Assembly: GCF_002994745.2 (NCBI RefSeq)
Contig: NC_037094.1
Location: 45,273,139-45,337,138, forward strand
DNA: 64,000 nucleotides
Reading direction: 5' to 3'
From: Rosa chinensis
Taxonomy: Eukaryota > Streptophyta > Magnoliopsida > Rosales > Rosaceae
Shown here one piece after another: positions 22,120 to 33,021 of this stretch (position 1 is its first letter; the number at the start of each line of letters is the position of its first letter). A model generated the notes under the pieces. The model was not told where the DNA came from, did not search any database, and saw only the letters and a program-made list of their open reading frames with translations. The translations under genes and the position numbers were made by a program.

Positions 22120-23380
22120 GTAAGAGAGTGAGTATCAAAGCAATAGTTGTTATTTTTCTTTAATCTTAACTGAAACTAGAATTCCATATTGTACTTTTGG
22201 ATTGGTAATTGTTTCTTTTCACTCGTTGTTTTTGTTTACGGTTTAGTTTTCAAGAATGAGATAGCTGTAGTTATTTCTTGTTTATCTTACTCGAGTTTGA
22301 TAAACTTTTCCTTTATTATTATTATTTTTTCTTTATACTGGTCTGAATATGTTGAGTACTTGAGTTTGGGTATAGATCTTTGTAGATCAGTTTTCAGCAA
22401 TTGGTTGGTTAAGGTTGTTCTATTTCATTTTTTCCTTGAAAGCATATTTTGCTCTATTAATGGTTGGCATGTAGTGGAACCGTAGCTGTTGTTTTGGTTA
22501 ATTGCAATCCAGGTTCTTTTTCTTCCCTGGAAGTTGGACTCTCAACTTGAGCTTTGAAATTATTTCAAAAGTTGATGTTTACTCGAATTTGGGACATTTT
22601 GATTTTGTTTTGTTTTGTTAACAAAGAAGAAGAAAAGGGGACAGGGAAACGAGGAGGAGATAGGGGAGAGAGTAAAGAAGAGGAGGAGATAGGGGAGAGA
22701 GTAAAGAAGAGGAGGGGAATTTAGAAAGAACAGAAGACAGGGGGAGAAGGAGAAGAAATTTTTAAGAAACAAGGGAGAGGGAAAGAGAGAGAATTGTGGC
22801 TGTGAGAAACCGAGAAAGGAGAAGAGGAACTGTTGTGACATATGTCTGTTCTGTTAGTTAACAAAGGATCTGGAAAGTTTCATCTTATTCAGAAGCAAAG
22901 TGAATTTTCGGTGATTCTTCCAAATTTGGTCTGCATTTGGGAAAGTTCCAGCATTTTGAATGTATCCTTTGATTTTGTGTTGAGATTTGAACTCTTATTT
23001 GAAACATTTAACTTCTGATTTTTATGTATATTGAATTACGCATTTCAAATGGTTGTTTCAAAACTGATTTCATGTCAATTGGACTTGCAATGAATTTTTG
23101 GTGAATTTTCTAAGCTGACTATGCTGTTGAGATTTTTTTTTTTTTTTTTTGTATTTGACTCTTGCAGTTCAGTTAGATTGTGTTCATCTTTTTCCTTGCT
23201 TTCCTAAATCCGAATTCCATGAAAATTCAGTATGTTCTACCTTAACATGTTTACTATGAGTCTTCAAAAGTTCAAGTTCATGGCTGTACAAATGAACTTT
23301 AATAAATTCCCAAAGCTAAGTTGTTCATGCCTTCACATTTCAGTTCACTACTTATGTCTCCCTTTTGATGTGTGATGCAG
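22120..23380 (+). other. CACTA internal sequence after the eIF3B fragment
   Basis: It begins with an intron-like stretch (GTAAGAGAG) that continues the eIF3B donor. A purine-rich block (22620-22830) contains two tandem copies of a roughly 30-bp unit, AGGAGGAGATAGGGGAGAGA (near 22648-22710). It could be a captured 5' UTR. No ORF is supported. Confidence 0.5.
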
Positions 23381-23444
23381 ATTGCTTTGACTCTTTCGTT
23401 CGATTTTACTGGGAGAGGAGAGCTTGCAGATCGCCATGTCAATT

Positions 23445-23446
<2 letters not shown>
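23381..23446 (+). pseudogene. DMC1: Captured exon fragment of DMC1 (RecA-like recombinase)
   Basis: After a TGATGCAG acceptor the frame reads IAL, a disturbed stretch, then DFTGRGELADR. In plants the meiotic recombinase DMC1 has IALFRVDFTGRGELADRQ in its ATPase core; RAD51 is similar, but its residues around GEL differ. The copy is about 20 codons, has a small indel after IAL, and runs into a TA microsatellite at its 3' side. It cannot be functional. It is the third unrelated host gene piece in the CACTA, again on the plus strand. Confidence 0.6.

Positions 23447-23481
<35 letters not shown>
23447..23481. repeat. (TA)n microsatellite
   Basis: About 16 TA units directly after the DMC1-like fragment, inside the CACTA element. 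Confidence 0.95.
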
Positions 23482-23484
<3 letters not shown>

Positions 23485-23639
23485 TAGCTAGATTGCTTTG
23501 GAGTAATATTACTTTATGATTATTTATTTTTGGGTTAGAAGTAGTCTAGTTTTGCTTGGTGTTTTCTTAAATTATGTTCTGAATTGGCTTCAAGCCTTTT
23601 GACTTTGATGATATAGCAAGCCTATTGTATTAATTGTTC

Positions 23640-24347
23640 CAAAATGAATGATGTCCATATGGTTAACAACCAACACAAGATTACAACATATGTTGTCTCA
23701 ACATGAAAATGAACAACTAAATCGTACCAAAATATGTTGTTTCTTGTTATATCAAACAACAGAAGTAACAAGTTATCTATATTTCAAATGTGCTTCAAAC
23801 AACAGAAGAGTGAGTTTCTGAACTCAATCAAACTACATAACTATATGATTACATATAGTTTTATTTTCTATCAGACAACATAAAAACTTAAAACTGTGGT
23901 TGGAATACAAGACAGAAGACATAAAATAAAGTCTTACAACTATTTAGACGACATATAAGCATAATTTACCCAATTATAAGTGATTTGCCAACAACAATTA
24001 AATGTCGTTAAAAATGCATTCAGATAATAGATTGTCAAATAAGTCTTTATTTTGGTAACTTCAGACAACATATAGATGTTTTCTTATTTGTTTTCAGACG
24101 ACAGAGGTTTTATTAAAACTGTAGTTTGTACCTCATTTCAACAACATTAATGTGTCGTTGTATGTGATTAGTAACTACAGAAAGTTCCAAATCCTTCAAA
24201 GTTGGGTTGTTCAGACGACAGATCCTTGCGAAACTTTTGTAGTCTGAGTGAGGACAGACGACGGAGGATATATGTCGTCTGATGCCATAAAAGATGACAG
24301 CTGGATACACTACAGATAATTTGCATATCAGACGACAGATATCATCT
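23640..24347. repeat. Right subterminal repeat region of the CACTA element
   Basis: Many diverged copies of ACAACATATG, TCAGACGACA and TGTCGTCTGA in both orientations, thicker towards the end. This mirrors the left end. Confidence 0.8.
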
Positions 24348-24375
24348 ATCGTCTGAAGCTATTATTGGCATAGTG
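24348..24375 (-). repeat. Right terminal inverted repeat of the CACTA element
   Basis: Read on the minus strand it begins CACTATGCCAATAATAGCTT. CGG follows at 24376-24378 on the plus strand, matching the left target duplication. Confidence 0.9.
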
Positions 24376-24378
24376 CGG

Positions 24379-25110
24379 ATTATGAAAAGGTGCTAAAGTT
24401 GACTTTTTAGGGTCTTTCCAAGCTTCTCTATCTTTTTTTAGCATGATAATGAAAACATAATACACACACACACACACACACATATATAACATAAAAGGAT
24501 CAAACAAATGCTCAAAGTGAGGGGCATAGTTATTAGGTAATTATGGACCTAACAATGACTAAAACATAATGTCATAGATATACATACTAGAGCTATATAA
24601 TCAAATAAGCAGATGAATACAAAGTTTTCGACAACTTATATAGTATTGTTCATTCTAATTTATATTACAAAGAAATACTGAAATATCGAATTTGGTAGAT
24701 ATGATTAAATATTATGGTTGTCACTCGATTGGTTCGAATTGGTTATAGGCTTTACCGACTTCAAAAACAATGCTTTCGGTTTCAAAGTTGAGCTACCAAT
24801 TACCAACCAAAAATTTTCGGTATTTAATAGTAACATATATCATGGCATTAGATTCAAATAGTAAATTTGTAGTTCCATAATTTTTGAGTTATTTCGTTGT
24901 AATTCTGTCCTTGTGCTATTGACATTTCATTTATGTAATTAGTTTCCATCGCCAATTTCATTTGGTTTTCAATTTTATAGACATGATACTCCCGTATTTT
25001 CAATTTTGCTATTGAGAAGTTGTATAAAGTTTGGGAATAGAGTGTTGCTATTTGAACCCAGTAAATATCTAACTACACCTGACACAAAAAAATTATCGTA
25101 TATTTTTCCA
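24379..25110. other. Noncoding, AT-rich
   Basis: A (CA)n microsatellite lies at about 24460-24482. The stretch 24705-24835 resembles degraded repeat sequence (ACCAATTACCAACCAAAAAT). No gene is seen. Confidence 0.5.
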
Positions 25111-25118
25111 ATTGTACC

Positions 25119-25674
25119 TAGGGCTGTCAATTCTGATACGACTCGATAACACGACTCGAAACCCGCACGAAATAAAGCGGGTTGAACCCGCACGATTAAA
25201 AAGCGGGTCAGCCATGGGTCAACCCGCCAACACGAAGTGAACCCGTATAACCCGATTATGCTATACTTCATCCTGAAATTTTAGACGTTAGGAGTATTTG
25301 ATCATATGATTAGACAATTTGAAATATTTTAGTTTATAATTATTGAATTTAATTATTTATGAATAATATATAATTATTCATATTCTTCGTCTTGTGGAGT
25401 TTTTAGTGAATTTAATCAATTTATGCATTTTTTTAGTTAAATGGGTTGCATTGTTAACCCTTAAATGGGCCATTTTATCAAACACGACATAACCTATTTA
25501 TTAAATGGGTTAAGCGGGTTGGAAATGGGTAACCCGTTTAATAAATAGGTTGGGTTTGAGTTTAAATTTTTGACACGATTATTAAATGGGTTGGGTTTGG
25601 GTTTGTATCTTGTGACACGACAAATACCTTGACCCGACACGAACCCAACCCGACACGACCCATTGACAGCCCTA
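25119..25674. mobile_element. Non-autonomous hAT element (556 bp)
   Basis: The terminal inverted repeats are TAGGGCTGTCAAT and ATTGACAGCCCTA. They are flanked by an exact 8-bp duplication ATTGTACC (25111-25118 and 25675-25682), diagnostic of the hAT superfamily. The inside is rich in repeated words such as AACCCG and AAATGGGTT and has no ORF. Confidence 0.93.
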
Positions 25675-25682
25675 ATTGTACC

Positions 25683-28133
25683 CTTCTTTTATTATATCCA
25701 TCAACTACAAACCCAACTCACAAACGTTTTCCTTACAATCAGGCAAAAGAGGATTAATCTTTTTATATTTCAAAAGGTCTCCATTTGCGATTGATATGCT
25801 TTCACCAACAATCATCTTTTCTTCCATCTTAATTCTCCAACTGCGATTGATATGCTTTCACCAACCACCTCCACACCTTCTTACACAGAGACGCCGAAAT
25901 TCATCGGACTCTCGAAACAGGTCTTATACAATGCCAAATCTCTTCTCCATCGTTCTTTGCTTCAGCCTCGTCTCTCACTCATTTTTTTCAAGCTTTAGTC
26001 TCCTTCGATTGCTCTTGTTCAGGTTCAATTTCTCTCCTTTCTCATGTTCTCTCTCTGCGTTGATCATTGCTCTCTCTCTCTTCTTTCTCTATCCACCGTA
26101 ATTTGTTTTATTAAAGACTATGGATTGATTATCTATTGTAATTTGTGTATGGGTTGTGATTATTTTACGGATTGATTAAGGATTTGGTGTCTGGGTAGCT
26201 TGATCTGCTAAGAATTTTGATCAATTTCATGATGGTTTTTTTTTCCCTTATAAACACGTTTGTGCTTCTCTCTTTTTGTTGTTCATTGATTTGGATGTTA
26301 GAATTGCGGTATGTCATTGAGTTAGAATTGCTATATATTTTCAACTTATTGCTATATACTAATTACTATTCAGAGTCCTCCTTGAATAATTCTTTGGTTG
26401 TATTGTTGCTTAGGAAGTTTGTTATGTTGCCAATTTCTTATTGATAGAGCTCTCATTTCTGGAAACACTTTAATTTACTGAACCTCTGATCCCATTCTCT
26501 AGATAGCAAAAACTAATGGCCTTATGCTTATAACAATTTCTAGTTCTGATAGGATAACTGAAGTTTCAATTTGATACTTGGTATTATACTGTCTTGCTAT
26601 ATATGAATGCTACGTGTATAAGGGTCAGATGGTGTGGGTTGCATTTAATTGTAGTCAGTAGTCACTACATAAATATGCTAATAACCCTTTCTCCAGATAC
26701 ATCTTCTTGCTCATCATGTCTTCAACGAGCCTCGAAACATATATATCAGTTGTCTTTGCAGTGTAGCGAGCTCTAGATCGAAGAGAACAAAACAGCCCTT
26801 ATGTACTGCAAGAATGATTTCATTAACTTTGCCTCCAATAAAAGTTGTAGTCGTAATTTATAATAGCACCAGGGCCTCCAATAAAAGCTGCAGTAGGTTT
26901 CTAGTATCGATGAAGTTGGCAATTAATTAATTTAACTCAATGGTCATATCTATGCATATATGAATACTACTGAAGTTTTCATCCTCATCATCTTCCATCG
27001 CTGTTCCAAATTGGTAATATATACCTTGTTTATGTTTTATACTGGAACTAATGAACAAACACTTAAATGTATTTAATGTTTCTGTGTGATCTTGGTTATG
27101 AGATGTTTGCTTATATGTGTTGGTTACTGCATATATGTGTTTTCAATCTTACCCAATATGGATATGATTATTTGTATGGTTGTTAGAAAGAATGAGAGCA
27201 ATAATGGATATGATAAATCTTCTTTTTCTTTCAATCTTTATTTGCGTGCTTGATCAGATCAGTTGATAATGTATATGTCATCTAATAATTCCAATTGCAT
27301 GAAATCTCATGCGGGAACTGTTGATTTTTGCAGGTGATGTATGCATTCCTTGATTGGCCAAATGGAAATTATGGATGAAGTTTGATCTTGGTAAGGGCAG
27401 GGGAATGGATGTCTGCATCAAAACAACAGTTAAAACAGATAAAATAAGCTCAGACACTTGTGGCTCTAATGGGAATGCCATACTGTAACCGAAGCGTAAA
27501 AAAAGAAACTGAGGTCTCACCATTTAAGTTCAAAGGGAAGAGGAAGAACATGAGCCTTGCCTTTTGGAGATAGGAACATTTTGCTGTTAGTTTTGTATTT
27601 TGTAAAGTTCAGTCACCAAACTATCAATGTATATTAAAATAGTCAATGAAAATGATCTTTTAGTACATTAAAATATTATCTCTGATTAATTGATAATATT
27701 TTGCTCAAAAATATTGTGGTATTCAAAATTAATTTAGTCCAGTACACTATCAAACATGGGATATCACTATTGTGATTATTCTGCTCTTTAGTCCTACGTA
27801 ATACCAAATATGGGTCTAGTATTACTATAGCATAAGCCAGGTTAGAGGAGTCTTGGACTGTTATAGAAATTAAGGTGGGCCATAATAGTTCTGTGAAACA
27901 AACATAACCTAAACGTGCTGTGAGTGACTGAAGGGGATAATTAAAGTTGACACCAAGACTAATTTCCTTTTTTTTTTTGAGGTAATTACCACTAACTACA
28001 ATTTGCTACATTTCCTTCCCATGCGCAGGGGCCAAAGACACGGTTTCCTTGCGGTCATTTACAGCTAGCTATAGTAATTGTCCATTTGTACTAAAGACAT
28101 AAAGGATAGTTAAATTTCATGGAATTATGAATA
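25683..28133. other. No supported gene
   Basis: A 24-bp word (CGATTGATATGCTTTCACCA core) is directly repeated near 25789 and 25844. The stretch 25860-26100 is pyrimidine-rich with a 141-codon frame of low-complexity Ser/Leu/Phe that I do not trust. Other frames are short and hydrophobic by composition. A noncoding transcript cannot be excluded. Confidence 0.4.
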
Positions 28134-29147
28134 TTGCCACTCACCATATCTCGATACATCAGCTCTCTCTCTCAAATCCATTTCTCCCCAAAATCAAAAC
28201 CTCCATTTCTCCCAAAAATCAAAACCTCCATTTTAGCAGCGAAGCAACAAAGGGAGGTTCCGACGATGAAGCAACGAATTGAGGCTCCAGCGGCGAAGCA
28301 ACGAATCGAGGATCTGGCGGCGAAGGAATAGATCTAGGATCCGGCGGAGCCGATCAACAATGAAAAGGACGAGGAAGAGCTTGAGGCCGTCGCTCGCTCC
28401 ACCGACGAAGACACCGTTGAGGACAACTCCGGCCGATCTGATGACGAGGCCGTGCTGACCGAGAACAACAACGACTTTGAAGAAGAGGTATATTTTCAAT
28501 TAGGAGAGAATCTGGTTTGTTTTGGTTGGATCTGAGCTTTAGGTGTTGGCATTTGTGTGCCCTAGAATTGTTTTCTTTTGTAATTTGTGGAGTTTGTTGC
28601 GTTGGGGAGTCATGGCTTAGGGATTGATTAGGTTTGCATGTGTGATAGCGAGGGAGAGAGAACAATGCCAAGACTTGGGGGTTCTTTGACTAATTTTTTC
28701 TGCATATTCTGTTTTCGGAAGCTAGAACTAAGCAGAGGAGAAGAAAAGCTTGTTATGGACTTTTGCTATCTTTTTTATTGCTATTAATTCGAGAAATGCA
28801 ACTGTCTAGTCTCTTAGTGTAATTGTTGTTTTTGTCTCTTGTTTTTTGCTCCTTTTTTTAGGCCTAGCTTTCTTGCTGCATTATTTTTCTCAATAATATT
28901 TTTTTCCTATAGAAAAGGCTAGGGCTGTATTTTTGGGTTTGTTTTAATAGTTCTACAAGGAATTCATCTTAACATTTGGTATTGTTAAATTTATTTGTGC
29001 TGTTTAATTGTTTGAGGTTTCTTGTTGTAATCGCCAAAGCATTTGGGGCACACTTTGTCATCCCTTATCCTCTATGTTGTCGGTTGACTTGCAGGATGGA
29101 GCTAATGAAAGCAATGCTGAAGTGAGCAAATGTAAGAAGGCCAGGCT
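28134..29147 (+). pseudogene. Unrecognised two-exon gene fragment with acidic region
   Basis: One frame gives MKQRIEAPAAKQRIEDLAAKE from 28266, then two in-frame stops (28329, 28335). It then continues as an acidic stretch (NEKDEEELEAVARSTDEDTV) to a donor AGAG|GTATAT at 28487. After a 607-bp intron-like gap, CAG at 29094 leads into DGANESNAEVSKCKKAR in phase. The 7-unit tandem array follows. Acid-rich low-complexity protein prevents family assignment. The stops suggest a decayed copy or gene-derived fragment in a transposon; a start upstream of 28266 is possible. Confidence 0.4.
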
Positions 29148-29278
29148 AGTATACTATTGGGGGTCAGTATACTACTGGGGATTAGTACACTACTGAGGGT
29201 CAGTATACTACTGGGGCTAGTATACTACTGGGGGTCAATATACTACTGAGGTCAATATACTACTAAGGGTCAGTATTC
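29148..29278. repeat. G-rich tandem repeat, about 7 x 17-18 bp
   Basis: Unit consensus AGTATACTACTGGGGGTC with small variations. It sits at the 3' end of the unrecognised gene fragment and would encode YYWG repeats if read through. Related in texture to the array at 30413-30680. Confidence 0.9.
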
Positions 29279-29878
29279 CAAGAAATCTGGCTGGAGAAAC
29301 TTCTTCACCATGAGAAGAGGTGAAATTCAAAGCAACTTGTATGTGAAAGCAGCAAAGCCAGAGATAAATGATATAGTGTTCAAGTTTCATATTGTAATAT
29401 GTATAAATAGTTTTTGGAATTATTAAATAAATGTGTTGTTTCTAAGAAAACAAAGACGAAATTTAAAAATATTATTTTTTTCATAATGCTACTGACATTC
29501 AGCAGTGTTAATTCACATTATCAAACCCACAAGGGCAGATTCGTAATTTACTTGCCAATAGAAATAATTTAAAAAGGAAAGGAATCTGACAGCAAGGTAT
29601 AATACCTTGCGCATGGGCCCTACACACTAGCTCATGAGAATTTAAAAAGTGGCCGTGACCACTTATCCAATTTTAGCCTAAAAATTACCCACTTACTCCA
29701 CTAAGAGTTTTTTAACCCCATTTACCCAATCCAATAGTCTTTGACAGTATTGCCCTCATACTCTCTCTCTTTCTCTCCTCTGCTTCCCGTGCCCGTCGCC
29801 GGAGCCCTGCATACTCTCCACCGGCGCTGGTCCTCCTCACCGTCCCAGTCAGCGACGACTCTCCTCCTCCGCCGCAGT
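29279..29878. other. Noncoding, mixed; possible Mutator-like border
   Basis: The stretch 29640-29740 (AAAGTGGCCGTGACCACTTA, ACCCACTTACTCCA, AACCCCATTTACCC) resembles, in reverse, the stretch 33240-33300. This could be the edge of a gene-carrying MULE. I find no matching target duplication. Confidence 0.35.
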
Positions 29879-29890
29879 CCATGGCTCGCC

Positions 29891-30309
29891 CTGGATCTCA
29901 ACCTTGACCACCTCCTCTCTCCCAGCGCTCCGACCTCAACAAGCACCTCTCTAATCTCCATAAATCCTCCCAGGTCCTCGACATCGTCAAGTCCGACGCC
30001 GACCACGTCCTCTCCAACGTCTCATCCACCTGCGACCTCGCCGACCACGTTAGCTTCAAGATCCGCGACCTCTCCAATCTCCATAAATCCTCCCAGGTTC
30101 TCGACATCGTCAAGTCCAACGCCGACCACGTCCTCTCCAACGTCTCCTCCACCTGCGACCTTGCTGACCACGTCAGGGCCAAGATCCGCGACCTCGCCGA
30201 CCACGTCAGCGCCAAGGCCCACGAGCTCGACCTCGCCCAATCGCGCGTCAGCTCCACGCTCCTCCGTTTGGATGCGATTATGGAGCTCGACCTCGCCCAG
30301 TCTCATGGT
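29891..30309 (+). pseudogene. COG4: COG4 N-terminal fragment with internal duplication
   Basis: Translated segments LNLDHLLS | QRSDLNKHL, QVLDIVKSDADHVLSNVSST, CDLADHVSFKIRDL and DLAQSRVSSTLLRLDAIME match the N-terminal coiled-coil of COG4 (conserved oligomeric Golgi complex, a retrograde Golgi vesicle tether). A two-base frameshift lies at 29921-29922. A 123-bp unit is tandemly duplicated (29948-30070 and 30071-30193), with shorter repeats of ADHV and DLAQS behind it. The rest of the roughly 740-residue protein is absent. A 198-codon frame covering the same bases is out of phase with the homology and is a shadow. The intact COG4 gene must lie elsewhere. Probably a transposon-captured or retroduplicated fragment. 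Confidence 0.78.
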
Positions 30310-30412
30310 TCTGATTTTTTATTTTTATTTTTGGTAAATTTGGCAGAAGGCTTATAAGGAAAGAAGAAAGAAGAATGAAAAAAAAGTTTTATTGAGTAGT
30401 TATACATGTCTA

Positions 30413-30680
30413 TTGCGGGGCAATAATATGATTATTGAGAGCCAATAATATGAGTATTGGGGGCAATAATATGCATATAAATTGATCATTTTTGCCTGTA
30501 GTGTATTCATTTTAGTTTCGGGAGTTTATACAATTCACTGGAGGGCAATAATATGATTATTGGAGGCAATAATATGAGTATTGGGAGGCAATAATATGAT
30601 TACTGGGGGCAATAATATGATTACTGGGGGGCAATAATATGGGTACTGGGAAGCAATAATATGATTGCTGGGGGGGCAAT
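30413..30680. repeat. G-rich tandem repeat, about 22-bp unit
   Basis: About ten copies of GGGGGCAATAATATGATTACTG in two blocks (30413-30475 and 30540-30680). The array continues at 33002-33021 beyond an inserted LTR. Confidence 0.9.
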
Positions 30681-33001
30681 TGTAACGTCCCGAACCTGAA
30701 TTTACCGGTTTACTAGTCATTTGGACGGTAAACGGCCTTTACTTTCACTTTTACTTTCGGTTTAGTACTTTTAGTGGCCCTAAAAGTTGACTTTTTGTTC
30801 GGGTCAAAATTTGAGAAAATGTTATTCATGAAAGTTGTAGGGGACGTTAAACCGAGCGCGTGCATATGTGGTACTTAAAAATCGGAGCTCGTATACGAAA
30901 GTTATAAGCGAAAATGTGAATGTTACTGTTCATGGTAACTTTATATATATATATATATATATAGAAAGTTACTGTGGTAGATTTCCATTTCCGGAAATCT
31001 ACCTTCTCTCTCCTCTCCCCCGACCTCTCTTCTTTCCCTTTCGGATTCTTCTTCTTCCCTTCGATTGGCCGCCGTCCGGCCATCACCCGGCAGAAATCCG
31101 GCCACCACAGGGTCGCCTCCTCCCCCTGGTCACGCTGGTGCCCTTAGTTTTCGACGATTTGGCTGGAAAAGCTCGGATCGAAGCATGGGTTGCTCCGGTT
31201 GCAGTTTTGGGGTTTCGCCGATTTCCGGCCACCTCCGGCCACCAGGTTAGCATCGAAGGTTCGGTTTTTGATGGTGATCATTTCCCCTAAGGTGGTTCAT
31301 TCCAATTTGTATTGTAGAAGTCGAATTGACAATTTTTCATTTCTAGGGTTCTTGGAGCTTCGGGGCTTTCCTTCACCGGCTTGATTCGGCCACTTCGAGG
31401 TAAAATTGGATGATGTTGTAGTTTGGAAGTTGGTTGGGCTTGTTGTGTTGATGCTAGTGCCGGAGTTTGGTGGCCATCGGAGGTGGTGGCCGCCGGCGCG
31501 TGGGGCCCACGCGCTGCCACTGTTGGTGGCGCGTGGAGGCTTATATGGCAGTGTTTTAATTTCAGTTTTTAGCCCATTAAATTGTATATTGTTGTAGAGC
31601 TTGTATGTGAAGTTTGGTGAATTTTGGAGGAGTTTGGAATTGTTTGTGAATTTCCGAAGTTTGGAGTTTTGTGTTGGAATTGTGGGAAATCCGGCCGTCG
31701 GATTTCCCTCGTTTTCATTGTGGAATATATAAATTGAGGAAGTAGTGTTGTGGAAGAGATTTGGGTGGAATTTGAGAAGTAATGGAGATAGGGATTGTCG
31801 AGTTTCGTTTAGGTTCGTATTTATTTTATCGGATTGCCGTTTACGGAAACATAATTGTGTACAGGACGACGTACCGAGCTATTGCTCGATGAAGGAACTC
31901 GTTTGCGTGGTCGCCCAATAGTACTGTGAGTGGACCTTTGATTTTAATTGATGCATGCAAATTAAATTCCGCAAGTTTTAAGTTATTGATTTATCTACTT
32001 ATTTATCGAGCATTTTATTTTGGTTTGGATTATTGAATGTTTTATTGGTTTGAACTTTTGAATTAAGATTCGTTATGCTCGATTTGAGGATTTTGTTTTA
32101 TGCGGATTCGGAAATTTATACTATTGATTTTATATTTATATTCAGCTCTTGGAGCGTTTTAAGAGATTTACGAAATAAGAATTCGAGGAAACAAAACTTT
32201 ATACTTCTTTATACCCTACTTATTTTAGAACTTGAGATGATCTTGGCGTGCGGGGTCACGTCTTTATACACTTGGATTCTTATTTCGTGAGATATGTGGG
32301 GAAACTATACAGATTTATTGGCTTTCTACGATCTTCTTCCTCACCATACGCGGGTCATGTGAATAGGTCTCCTCCTCACTTACTTTGTGTTTGTGAGTGG
32401 CAGTGAGGTAGCTTTCTCCTCCTCACGTGGGTGGTAGTCGAGGTGATATTCTCCTCCTCACACAATCTATGTGTGAATGGAAGTTGAGGTTATTAGTTCT
32501 CCTCCTCGCACAATCTATGTGTGAGTGGCAGTCGAGGGTAGGTTGAGCCTGAGGGGCTCCATTCCCGTATGGTGAACCCATTTTCCCCATGTTCTTTTGT
32601 TGTTGTTCTTGACTAGCGGGGCTAGTCGGTCTTTTCTTAATTATTGCATGCATCGGGAGTTTTTAAAGAAATAAATGTGGGAAAGTATGAAATCTTTTTC
32701 TTATTAATTTGTTTATTTTTGTCCACTCACGCTAACGTTTTTCATCTACTTTCCCCTGGGCCTTTCGGTTTCTAATGCCCAGTTTGCAGGCGTTATTAGT
32801 TGAGGTCGTGCGTACGTGGTTCGAGGCATAGTTGACGAATAGCTTCCGCACTTCTTTGTTTGGCTCTGATCTATTGTGGGTTACTGTTTTGGGTAGTCCA
32901 CTTTAGGGGTGACTCGACCAGTTCTCGGTAGAGTTATCACTAAGGTGGGCCCCGCAGGGCCACTCCGGATTTCGGGGTGAAATCCGGGGCGGGTCCTGTC
33001 A
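30681..33001 (+). repeat. Solo LTR (2321 bp) of a Ty3/gypsy-type element
   Basis: It begins TGTAACGTCCCGAACC and ends GGGCGGGTCCTGTCA, flanked by GCAAT at 30676-30680 and 33002-33006. It contains no internal coding region. It shares the blocks GTTGACTTTTT and TGCATATGTGG...ATCGGAG (30787-30906) with the minus-strand LTRs at 43092-45636 and 50343-53162. Four imperfect copies of TCTCCTCCTCAC followed by GTGAGTGGCAGT occur at 32335-32545. Frames inside it are not genes. Confidence 0.9.
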
Positions 33002-33021
33002 GCAATAATATAGTTACTGGG

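Larger units (their letters stand above)
12128..24375 (+). mobile_element. CACTA (En/Spm-type) transposon carrying host gene fragments
   Basis: The left end reads CACTATACCAATAATGCCTT and the right end, on the minus strand, CACTATGCCAATAATAGCTT; both continue into TCAGACGA. The element is flanked by CGG at 12125-12127 and at 24376-24378, the 3-bp target duplication expected for CACTA. Dense subterminal copies of the TCAGACGACAGA motif in both orientations fill both ends. No TnpA- or TnpD-like transposase is visible, so it is non-autonomous. Inside are exon fragments of histidinol dehydrogenase, eIF3B and probably DMC1, all on the plus strand with intron borders. About 6.5 kb of its 12.2 kb is a later retrotransposon insertion. 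This is a Pack-CACTA (transduplication) structure. Confidence 0.9.

Noticed and set aside
25676..26101. 141-codon ORF that might be a small secreted protein
   Set aside because: Low-complexity Ser/Phe/Leu from a pyrimidine-rich stretch; it starts at the edge of the hAT duplication and has no conserved feature.
29898..30257. 119-codon minus-strand ORF of repeated LTWSARSQ words
   Set aside because: Antisense shadow of the COG4 tandem duplication.
29741..30337. 198-codon Ser/Pro/Thr-rich ORF on the plus strand
   Set aside because: The COG4 similarity is in another frame over most of the same bases; the Pro/Ser/Thr composition is a frame-shifted by-product of the duplication.
30535..30720. Minus-strand ORF with NHIIA / VIILLPP repeats
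   Set aside because: It is the translation of the 22-bp tandem array and has no independent support.
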